Source: Chitinophaga pinensis (lineage in GTDB: Bacteria > Bacteroidota > Bacteroidia > Chitinophagales > Chitinophagaceae). Taken from it: a stretch of 64,000 nucleotides of DNA. The notes under the pieces are model-generated. The model saw only the letters and a program-made list of their open reading frames with translations, was not told where the DNA came from and searched no databases. Below are positions 54,761 to 61,688 of the stretch, one piece after another. Position 1 is the first letter of the stretch. Each line of letters begins with the position of its first letter. Location of the stretch: positions 1 through 64,000 of the forward strand of contig CAMCAY010000006.1 in the NCBI GenBank assembly GCA_945872815.1. Reading direction: 5' to 3'. Position numbers and translations under genes: made by a program.

Positions 54761-54794
54761 AAAATCGCTTAGCAAAAACTAAGCGATTTTTTTT
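54761..54794 (+). terminator. Strong intrinsic terminator after the S46 gene
   Basis: A perfect 12-base stem (54761-54772 with 54779-54790) contains ATCGCTTAG/CTAAGCGAT around a CAAAAA loop and runs into eight T. It lies 19 bases after the stop codon. Confidence 0.9.
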
Positions 54795-54810
54795 GGTAAT
54801 TATTTTGGAC

Positions 54811-54832
54811 AATGTAGTCAAAAATAGTTGGT
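54811..54832 (+). repeat. Left terminal inverted repeat
   Basis: These 22 bases match the reverse complement of 55150-55171 without mismatch. The match breaks down after the inner GGT. Confidence 0.85.
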
Positions 54833-54857
54833 AAAACCTCATAGGATATAGATTAAC

Positions 54858-54890
54858 AAAGGGTTTCAATCAATTAAATTGAAACCCTTT
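54858..54890. repeat. 13-bp perfect hairpin inside the MITE-like element
   Basis: AAAGGGTTTCAAT (54858-54870) and ATTGAAACCCTTT (54878-54890) pair perfectly around a seven-base loop. It may be a structural part of the element or a terminator reading into it. Confidence 0.7.
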
Positions 54891-55010
54891 TCAATTTCTA
54901 TATTATGAGTAAAAAAAATCATGCTGGGGATGTGGCAGTAAATCATCAATTAAATGGTATCTACATTTTTTGAACAACTCGAATTGAGTTTTTGAAGCTA
55001 TTGAGTAATC

Positions 55011-55051
55011 CGATAAAAAAAGGAGCTGATTTTGTCAACTCCTTTCTATCG
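55011..55051 (-). terminator. Terminator-like hairpin on the minus strand inside the element
   Basis: On the minus strand GGAGTTGA, a CAAAA loop and TCAGCTCC pair (one G-T pair) and are followed by six T. Outer bases CGATA/TATCG can extend the helix. It lies about 165 bases past the stop codon of the membrane-fusion-protein gene and may end that operon's transcript. Confidence 0.6.
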
Positions 55052-55149
55052 TATTTACTTCAATCTTTATGCTGGTAGGTTGCTCTCCAGCAGAGCCTAC
55101 TTCCTCATGGATTGATAATGCAAAATTCAACAGTTGAAAAAATAAAATC

Positions 55150-55171
55150 ACCAACTATTTTTGACTACATT
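55150..55171 (-). repeat. Right terminal inverted repeat
   Basis: This is the perfect reverse-complement partner of 54811-54832, 317 bases apart. Confidence 0.85.
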
Positions 55172-55204
55172 ACCTTATTTTGAGAAGGTCTTAAAACAGC
55201 TCAT

Positions 55205-56554
55205 TTAATCTTTTTCAAACAATTCCTTTTTATCAACCTTCATTACTTCTGCACTGTCTTTTAAAGTTTTGCTGACAACATCATAAGGACCAGTAATAAC
55301 TTCCTGACCGAGTTGAAGTCCAGATTTTATTTCAATGTAATTGATGTCCTGAATACCTGTTGTTACCTTTTGTTTTTTAACCTTCCCATTTTTATCTAAG
55401 ATAAATACCACCACATCCAAATCATCAATAGAAGGAGCTGGTGCATTTATATCTTCTTCGTCATTTTTGGATTCCAATTTTACCAAACCATTTTTTTCTC
55501 TTGTGGTGACTGCATTAATAGGAACACTCATCACATTGTACTGTGTATTGGTTTGTATATCTGCATTGGCACTCATTCCCGGCCTGAAAGGAAAACCCTT
55601 CTTACCCAACAAATCCTTATAACTTGAGAGCAGTAATCTGATGTAAACCTTGTATTGCGTAACATCATTTCCGGAAGAAGCTAAACTGTTCATTGAAGAA
55701 GCGCCATTGTTACTGCTAGCAATTTGTGTAACGATGCCTTTGAATTTTCTGTCGCTATACGCATCAATGCTGATGATAGCACTGTCACCCAACTTCACTT
55801 TAGGAATATCATTTTCTCCCACATCCACCCTTACTTCAATCTTATCCATATTGGCGATGCGTAAAATTTCGGTACCAACATTAAAACTATTACCTGCCAC
55901 TTTTTCTCCTTTTTTAACATTCAGCAAACTCACTACCCCATCCATCGGCGCAACAATAGAAGTGCGACCAAGGTCTTTATTTGCCCTGTTTAAACTTGCA
56001 ACCGCACTCTGAACACCCGCTGACGCACCATTGATCCCCTGAACGCCTGCATTGTAGTTAGCTTTAGCCGTTTTTAAATTAGCATCTGCAAGATTGAATT
56101 CACTTCTGCTGATAACTTTGTCTTCAAATAATTTTTGCTGCATGTCAAAATTTCTCTGTGCCTGATCCAATTGTGCCTTTAATGCATCCAATCCTGCTCT
56201 AGAATTTTCAGCCTGCGCCTTTGTTTGATTGACACCAAAACTTGCCTGATCCCTTTGAATGCTGTAAATATCTGCGTATATGCGTGCCAGTAACTGTCCT
56301 TTTTTAACGGTATCTCCTTCCTGAACAGTTAGTTCAGTTATCTCACCGCTGATATCAGGACTTACTTTTACCTCGACCTCCGGAAACACTTTTCCACTGG
56401 CATTCACCACTTCAATGATGGTTCTGTTTTGTACTTTTTCAGCAGTCACTTTTACTCCTTCCTTTTTACCAAACATGCCCAATTTTGACATAGCAAAGAG
56501 AACTGCCAACAAAACAATGACACCAATTAATACCCATTTAGTTTTTTTACTCAT
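55205..56554 (-). CDS. Periplasmic membrane-fusion (HlyD/MacA-like) adaptor
   Basis: The 449-residue protein has an N-terminal membrane helix (WVLIGVIVLLAVLFAM). A biotinyl-lipoyl half (ISGEITELTVQEGDTVKKG) follows, then a long alpha-helical hairpin at about residues 100-200, the second lipoyl half (TSIVAPMDGVVSLLNVKKGEKV) and beta-barrel domains. It links an inner-membrane pump to a TolC channel. The TolC-like gene is immediately upstream (17-base gap), but the permease/ATPase partner usually encoded next is not here; the MITE-like element occupies that place. Confidence 0.92.
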   Translation of the reverse strand: MSKKTKWVLIGVIVLLAVLFAMSKLGMFGKKEGVKVTAEKVQNRTIIEVVNASGKVFPEVEVKVSPDISGEITELTVQEGDTVKKGQLLARIYADIYSIQRDQASFGVNQTKAQAENSRAGLDALKAQLDQAQRNFDMQQKLFEDKVISRSEFNLADANLKTAKANYNAGVQGINGASAGVQSAVASLNRANKDLGRTSIVAPMDGVVSLLNVKKGEKVAGNSFNVGTEILRIANMDKIEVRVDVGENDIPKVKLGDSAIISIDAYSDRKFKGIVTQIASSNNGASSMNSLASSGNDVTQYKVYIRLLLSSYKDLLGKKGFPFRPGMSANADIQTNTQYNVMSVPINAVTTREKNGLVKLESKNDEEDINAPAPSIDDLDVVVFILDKNGKVKKQKVTTGIQDINYIEIKSGLQLGQEVITGPYDVVSKTLKDSAEVMKVDKKELFEKD

Positions 56555-56571
56555 AAAATTATTTCTCTTAA

Positions 56572-58020
56572 TTATAGTTTTAATCCTGCTCCTTTATAAA
56601 ATTCAAGCACTTTCATTTTAAATACATAATCAAAATGACTGATGATGTTTTCAAGCTTAGCACGCAATAAATTATTTTGTGAGGTTATCAAATCAAACAT
56701 ACTAAGCGAGCCAATGCTATATCGCTTGCTGGCAAAATCATACGATTTTTCATTCGCCTCTACTGACTTTTTACTGGCATTATATTTCTGAAGAGATACA
56801 ACGGCTGCGTTGTATGCCTGATAGATATCTTGATTCAATTTGCTGTTATCTCTTTCTTTCTGCAATTCTGCCATTCTGATATTCAGTTTACTGCGTTCTA
56901 AATTGGTTTTTGCAGATAAACCATTAAACAAAGGAACACTCACACTGATTCCTAAAGATTTTCTTAAGTTGTCTCCGAGTTGAGTGCCAAATGAATTTGG
57001 ATTTATATAGCCTAACACTTCTCCGTTTGTATATACCGGACTTTGTACGTCATAATAAACACCACTACCTGCATCAGCCAATAAGCCGGTGGATTGATAG
57101 CCGGTCACAATTTTTGAATAATAAGGTCTTTTAGAAAAAGACAAATAGTTTGAGCTAAGATTACCAAATGCAGTGACCGAGGGATACATATTTGCTTTAG
57201 ACGCCTCCTTGGATTTTTGTGCCGCTTTTAATTTAAACTCATTGTACAATTGCTGAGGTTGATTTAACAAAGCTTGTTGGTATACATAATCAGGTTGCAA
57301 ATCAGCAATTGTTTCTACAGGAATTGATTCAACGGGTGGCGTTTCAATATCAAATGGCTGTGAAGCATCAATATTCATCAAAGATTTCAATGATAAAACA
57401 AGTTGCTCCGAATTACCTTTAGCAGAAATATAATTACCGCTATCTACAGCCAATTGAGCTTCCAACTGAACCAAATTAATTTCAGGTAATGCGCCTGCGT
57501 TGACTAATTTCTTTGTATTACTCAATTGAAATTGCGTTTGCTCTATTTGAACAGATGCAATATGTTCCTGTTCTTTAGCGAGCAAAACTTGTAGGTATGC
57601 GTTAGCAGTTGACAATGCAACATCACTCTTCAACTTATTTACATTTGCCTGCGCTGCCAAAAGCTCCCAATAGTTTGAAGCAATAGTGGCACGCTTGCTA
57701 AAGAAATTAAAAATATCCGCACTTGACTGTAACTGCATTCCTGCAGACACATAGTTTTCTGTCACTTTGCTGAATGTGGTTGGATCCTGGTTGTTACCGG
57801 AATTGAAAGCAGAATTTAAACCAAGATTCGCAGAAGGAAATACAGAATACTTGCTTTGCTGGTAAGTCAATGCAGCCATTTGGTTTTGAACATCACTTTG
57901 TTTTACCGAAACATTGTTCATCATAGCATACTCAACACAGGTCTTAAGATTCCATTTTTCCTGCGCTATACAATCAATAAAGGAAAATGAAAAACACAGT
58001 AAAAAGAAAATAATACGCAT
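56572..58020 (-). CDS. TolC-family outer-membrane efflux channel
   Basis: The 482-residue protein has a signal peptide (FSFIDCIAQ) and the TolC plan of two internally homologous halves of long coiled-coil helices and beta-strands (YAMMNNVSVKQSDVQNQMAA and ANAYLQVLLAKEQEHIASVQ in the first half, YDFASKRYSIGSLSMFDLIT in the second). It forms the outer-membrane exit duct of a tripartite export system with the adaptor encoded 17 bases downstream. What it exports is unknown. Confidence 0.93.
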   Translation of the reverse strand: MRIIFFLLCFSFSFIDCIAQEKWNLKTCVEYAMMNNVSVKQSDVQNQMAALTYQQSKYSVFPSANLGLNSAFNSGNNQDPTTFSKVTENYVSAGMQLQSSADIFNFFSKRATIASNYWELLAAQANVNKLKSDVALSTANAYLQVLLAKEQEHIASVQIEQTQFQLSNTKKLVNAGALPEINLVQLEAQLAVDSGNYISAKGNSEQLVLSLKSLMNIDASQPFDIETPPVESIPVETIADLQPDYVYQQALLNQPQQLYNEFKLKAAQKSKEASKANMYPSVTAFGNLSSNYLSFSKRPYYSKIVTGYQSTGLLADAGSGVYYDVQSPVYTNGEVLGYINPNSFGTQLGDNLRKSLGISVSVPLFNGLSAKTNLERSKLNIRMAELQKERDNSKLNQDIYQAYNAAVVSLQKYNASKKSVEANEKSYDFASKRYSIGSLSMFDLITSQNNLLRAKLENIISHFDYVFKMKVLEFYKGAGLKL

Positions 58021-58189
58021 AATGCAAAATTATGCCATTCAGCAATCAAAAAAAGCATTAGAAAGTATGTTTGTTATTAGCTTTCGGAGATTTTTTGATT
58101 TAGCTATATCTACAAACATCAACAAGTTGGATTTGAATAACAGATTAATCCAATTTTTATAAAAAAGTAGATAAAACATAAAAAAAACC

Positions 58190-58197
58190 TAAGTTTG
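58190..58197 (+). promoter_or_regulatory. Putative -7 promoter box for the small exported protein
   Basis: TAAGTTTG matches TAnnTTTG and lies 46 bases before the start codon. The region upstream is A-rich and has no evident TTTG at the -33 position. Confidence 0.4.
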
Positions 58198-58243
58198 TTA
58201 TTCAGAATACATACTTATTAAACAAAACTATAAATTAATTAAG

Positions 58244-58663
58244 ATGAAAAAAATCAGTTTATTATTCATTGCTTTGGTTACTATGATGAGTGCAGGTTTT
58301 GCACAAACGAAAAAAACAGCTGCAACACAAACACCTGCTGCCCCAGTTTGGGCTGAAATGAAAGCGTTTCACGCAATTATGTCGACAACTTTTCACCCGG
58401 CGGAAGAAGGTAACTTCGCTCCATTGAAAGAAAAAGCTCCTGAGTTATATACTGCTGCAAAAGTATGGTATGCATCTCCTGTTCCAGCAGAGTTTAAACC
58501 TGCAGAAACGACAGAAGCATTGGAAAAGTTAATGATCAAGTGCAGTGACGTTTGGGCTGCTGTAGAAGCTAAGTCTGATGATGCCAAATTAAAATCATTG
58601 ATTACGGAAGCACACGATATTTTCCATAAAATTTCCGGGACATGCAAAAGATCTGAAAAATAA
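58244..58663 (+). CDS. Small exported helical protein with conserved-looking histidines
   Basis: The 139-residue protein has a signal peptide ending at about residue 20 (SAGFAQ), an Ala/Thr/Pro-rich linker and then a probably all-helical domain. Histidines and a cysteine occur at helix-like intervals (MKAFHAIMSTTFHPAEEG near the start, EAHDIFHKISGTCKRS at the end), and the pattern resembles cytochrome c-prime-like four-helix bundles but without CxxCH. Metal binding is plausible but unproven. It is a single gene ended by its own terminator and is immediately upstream of the cobalamin riboswitch, with no obvious functional tie. Confidence 0.7.
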   Translation: MKKISLLFIALVTMMSAGFAQTKKTAATQTPAAPVWAEMKAFHAIMSTTFHPAEEGNFAPLKEKAPELYTAAKVWYASPVPAEFKPAETTEALEKLMIKCSDVWAAVEAKSDDAKLKSLITEAHDIFHKISGTCKRSEK

Positions 58664-58684
58664 TTTTCAATTCATTACATCTTT

Positions 58685-58719
58685 AAGAAAGCCACTTTTA
58701 ATCAGTGGCTTTCTTGTTA
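58685..58719. terminator. Intrinsic terminator after the small exported protein
   Basis: AAGAAAGCCACT (58685-58696) and AGTGGCTTTCTT (58704-58715) form a perfect 12-base stem with a seven-base loop. It separates this gene from the riboswitch-controlled receptor gene. Confidence 0.85.
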
Positions 58720-58766
58720 TTAACACTTAGGGTATAACTTTTCAGTGCACTATTATTTCAATCTCT

Positions 58767-58774
58767 TACTTTTG
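58767..58774 (+). promoter_or_regulatory. Putative -7 box for the btuB riboswitch transcript
   Basis: TACTTTTG matches TAnnTTTG and lies just before the 5' strand of the riboswitch P1 helix, as expected if transcription starts near 58780. Confidence 0.45.
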
Positions 58775-58777
58775 AAA

Positions 58778-58938
58778 TTGTAATGGTTTCCGTTATTCGG
58801 AATTAATAGGGAAGCCCGGTGCAAATCCGGCACTATCCCCGTAGCTGTAAGCTCAGTAATTTGTTCATTCTTCAAGCCACTGTTTTTATAATGGGAAGGC
58901 GATGAACATAGAGTAAGTCAGAAGACCTGCCAATACAA
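58778..58938 (+). ncRNA. Cobalamin (B12) riboswitch
   Basis: The leader contains the conserved cobalamin-aptamer pieces in order: GGGAAGCCCGGTGCAAATCC, CGGCACTATCCCCGTAGC and the B12 box AGTCAGAAGACCTGCC ending near 58931. TTGTA (58778-58782) pairs with TACAA (58934-58938) as helix P1. Hairpins at 58953-58975 and 58984-59001, the latter followed by T residues, are candidates for the expression platform. When adenosylcobalamin or a related corrinoid binds, the downstream B12 receptor gene should be turned off. Confidence 0.95.
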
Positions 58939-59061
58939 AATTATTCATCCATTAGCTTTCGGGAGAAAGGCTTGAGATGTAAAGTGTAATCACATTTTAT
59001 ATTTCCATCCGTTGATGTGTTCATTCACATTGATTTTCCGCTAGCAACAAACTTTTTTATT

Positions 59062-61017
59062 ATGAAAAGAAAAATTTTTGCTGCTGTTGTATTATTGATC
59101 AGCATTGCAAGTCAGGCTCAAGACACTTCAAAAACTTTGAATGAAGTAATTGTTACAGCTAACAAGTATCCGAATAAAACATCCTTGACAGGCAAAGTAG
59201 TAACTGTCATCACAAAAGAGCAGTTGGAAAAAAGCGGTGGAAAAGATTTATCTCAAATATTGACAGAACAATGCGGCCTATCCATCAATGGTGCAAACAG
59301 CAATCCCGGAAAAGATAAAAGTGTTTATTTGAGAGGAGCTAAAGTAGATCATACCTTGATCATGGTAGATGGTGTTCCTTTATACGACCCTTCAGGCATA
59401 GGAAGCAACTTTGACATCAGGCTTCTATCAGTTGATAATATTGAAAGAATAGAAATCCTTAAAGGAAGTCAGTCGTCTTTATATGGATCAGACGCCATGG
59501 CCGGTGTAATTAATATTATCACTAAGAAAAGTAACAAACAGGCAAATGCAATAAACGGAGTGCTGAGCTATGGAAGTTTTAATACACTACGTTCAAATGT
59601 ATCTTTAACAGGTAAACATAATAAAACAGATTACCAATTCAATTGCGGTTATCTTAAAACAAAAGGGATCAATGAAACCATTGACACCATTCATTCTCCT
59701 CACCAAACCGATAAAGATGGCTATAATCAATTAAACATAAACGGTGCAATTACTTACAGAGTAACAGAAAAAGTACAAATTAGGCCTTATATACGTTATG
59801 CTAAATTCAATCAGGAATATGATCAGGATGCTTATTTGGATGAATTGGACCTAACTAGCAGCAATAGCAATCTTCAATATGGTTTTAAAGGAGATTTAAG
59901 TGTTGGTAAATCTACACTAACGGCATTGTATAACCGAAATTACAATGAAAGAGTTTATACAGACGATTCTGTATTAAGTCGAAATGGATTTAGCAAATAC
60001 AGCAAGGGAACATACTCAGGTACCGAGCATTTTGCAGATTTATTTTATGTTCTTCCAATAAATAAAGAAATGAAATTATCAGCAGGTGCGGATTTTAGAA
60101 GCTCCAATACAAATCAATCTTACTTGTCTATCAGTGATTTTGGTGATTATGAAAGCAACTTAGGTAAAGACAGCTTGCTTCAAAAACAAGTCGGAATATA
60201 CGGATCGTTATCTGTGAATACCAAATCTGGAATCAACATTGAATTAGGTGGAAGATGGAATCACCACTCCGCTTATGGAAACAATTTGGTCTATAGTTTT
60301 AATCCTTCTTACTTTTTTAAGAATCGATACAAACTTTTTGTAAATATTTCATCTGCATACAAAACACCAACGCTTTATCAATTATATTCTGAATACGGAA
60401 ATAAAAAACTGTTACCGGAAATAGCTTCTTCATCAGAAGCAGGTGTTCAGGCATTCACTAAAAATAAAAAGAACAACGTTCGCATCACTTATTTCAATCG
60501 TGATGTAAAGGATGTCATTTTGTTTTTCACAGACCCCATAACTTTCAATTCAAAATATATCAATCAAGACAAACAAAAAGACCATGGTCTAGAAATAGAA
60601 ACCAATGTAACCATAAACAAAAAAAGTTCACTGAAAATATTTTACAATTATGTAGATGGAAAAATAATCACACTGAATAATGGAAACGACACTTCCTACT
60701 TCAATCTAATCAGAAGACCTAAAAACACTATTGGCATTACTGCTGACTATAGACCTTTTAAAAATCTATATATAAATACAGCCATTCAATCAATTGGAAA
60801 CAGAACTGATTTAACTTATGATGCCAACTATAATCAAGTAGCAGTTTCGCTGAAAAGCTATATCATCTGTAATTTATATTCCGAATATCAATTTCCAAAA
60901 AACAAGCTGAAATTGTTTGCCAACATCAACAATCTTACCAATACAAAATTCACTGAAGTGTACGGATTTGCTACGATGGGTATCAATGCTTCATTTGGGG
61001 TACGTTTTAATTATTAA
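59062..61017 (+). CDS. btuB: TonB-dependent vitamin B12 receptor
   Basis: The ATG at 59062 (MKRKIFAAVVLLISI) gives 651 residues with a good signal peptide; a longer frame from 59017 would disrupt it. The mature start has a TonB-box-like TLNEVIVTANKYPN. The plug carries YLRGAKVDHTLIMVDGVPL and the long barrel ends in MGINASFGVRFNY, with a terminal aromatic residue. The size matches BtuB-type receptors, and the cobalamin riboswitch in its leader identifies the ligand as a corrinoid. BtuF, BtuC and BtuD are not in this window. Confidence 0.92.
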   Translation: MKRKIFAAVVLLISIASQAQDTSKTLNEVIVTANKYPNKTSLTGKVVTVITKEQLEKSGGKDLSQILTEQCGLSINGANSNPGKDKSVYLRGAKVDHTLIMVDGVPLYDPSGIGSNFDIRLLSVDNIERIEILKGSQSSLYGSDAMAGVINIITKKSNKQANAINGVLSYGSFNTLRSNVSLTGKHNKTDYQFNCGYLKTKGINETIDTIHSPHQTDKDGYNQLNINGAITYRVTEKVQIRPYIRYAKFNQEYDQDAYLDELDLTSSNSNLQYGFKGDLSVGKSTLTALYNRNYNERVYTDDSVLSRNGFSKYSKGTYSGTEHFADLFYVLPINKEMKLSAGADFRSSNTNQSYLSISDFGDYESNLGKDSLLQKQVGIYGSLSVNTKSGINIELGGRWNHHSAYGNNLVYSFNPSYFFKNRYKLFVNISSAYKTPTLYQLYSEYGNKKLLPEIASSSEAGVQAFTKNKKNNVRITYFNRDVKDVILFFTDPITFNSKYINQDKQKDHGLEIETNVTINKKSSLKIFYNYVDGKIITLNNGNDTSYFNLIRRPKNTIGITADYRPFKNLYINTAIQSIGNRTDLTYDANYNQVAVSLKSYIICNLYSEYQFPKNKLKLFANINNLTNTKFTEVYGFATMGINASFGVRFNY

Positions 61018-61043
61018 TAAGCACATTACAAACACAAAATGAA

Positions 61044-61073
61044 TTTGGTTTACTGACAAAGCAATTATCTTTG
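61044..61073 (+). promoter_or_regulatory. Putative marC promoter
   Basis: TTTG (61044-61047), an 18-base spacer and TATCTTTG (61066-61073) closely match the Bacteroidetes -33/-7 promoter. The marC ATG follows 15 bases after the box. Confidence 0.6.
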
Positions 61074-61087
61074 TGTAAATATTCATT

Positions 61088-61681
61088 ATGTTTGATTTTG
61101 GTAAAATACTGGGAAAAGAAATTCTTACCATCAGCTTTACTTTATTTGCCGTAATTGATATGCTGGGTTCTATTCCCATATTAATTACCCTGCGCGAAAA
61201 GATGGGCGGTCATATCAGAAGCACACAGGCCACCATCGCTTCCGGTGCATTGATGATTGTATTTCTTTTTTTGGGGAAAGAATTTTTAGATGTACTGGGA
61301 TTAGATGTAAAATCCTTTGCAGTTGCCGGTAGTATTGTCATCTTTATCATTGGATTGGAAATGGTATTGGGGTTGGAGTTTTTTAAATCAGACAGCAACC
61401 CTAAAAGCGGCAGCGTAGTGCCCATTGCATTTCCCTTGATAGCAGGTTCAGGTACACTTACAACCATTATGTCTTTAAAGGCAAATTACTACGATATCAA
61501 TATTCTGATTGGAATACTGATCAACCTGGTAGTTATTTACATAGTTTTAAAATCATTGAAATGGTTTGGACGTGTATTAGGACCAAGTGGATTGATTGTA
61601 GTTAGAAAATTTTTTGGTGTAATATTATTGGCAATAGCGGTAAAAATATTTGGAACTAATATTCAAAATTTCGGCAAATAA
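61088..61681 (+). CDS. MarC-family integral membrane protein
   Basis: The 197-residue protein has six hydrophobic helices with the MarC/UPF0056 pattern (ISFTLFAVIDMLGSIPILI near the N-terminus and PIAFPLIAGSGTLTTIM in the middle). The function of the family is unknown; the early link to multiple antibiotic resistance in E. coli was not confirmed. It lies 22 bases before the tRNA-Arg gene. Confidence 0.9.
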   Translation: MFDFGKILGKEILTISFTLFAVIDMLGSIPILITLREKMGGHIRSTQATIASGALMIVFLFLGKEFLDVLGLDVKSFAVAGSIVIFIIGLEMVLGLEFFKSDSNPKSGSVVPIAFPLIAGSGTLTTIMSLKANYYDINILIGILINLVVIYIVLKSLKWFGRVLGPSGLIVVRKFFGVILLAIAVKIFGTNIQNFGK

Positions 61682-61688
61682 TTTTTAT

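Larger units (their letters stand above)
54808..55174. mobile_element. MITE-like element with 22-bp perfect terminal inverted repeats
   Basis: The left end 54811-54832 (AATGTAGTCAAAAATAGTTGGT) is exactly repeated in reverse complement at 55150-55171; including the three outer bases on each side the repeats are 25 bp with two mismatches. The octamer TTATTTTG occurs directly outside both ends (54800-54807 and 55175-55182), as expected for an 8-bp target duplication. The 367-bp body encodes no transposase but holds several hairpins. It lies between the S46 gene terminator and the membrane-fusion-protein gene, 22 bases after the latter's stop codon. The mobilising transposase family is not identified. 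Confidence 0.7.

Noticed and set aside
55070-55115. Short plus-strand frame starting MLVGCSPAEPTSS within the MITE-like element, resembling a lipoprotein start
   Set aside because: It is only about a dozen meaningful codons and overlaps a hairpin; chance is the better explanation.
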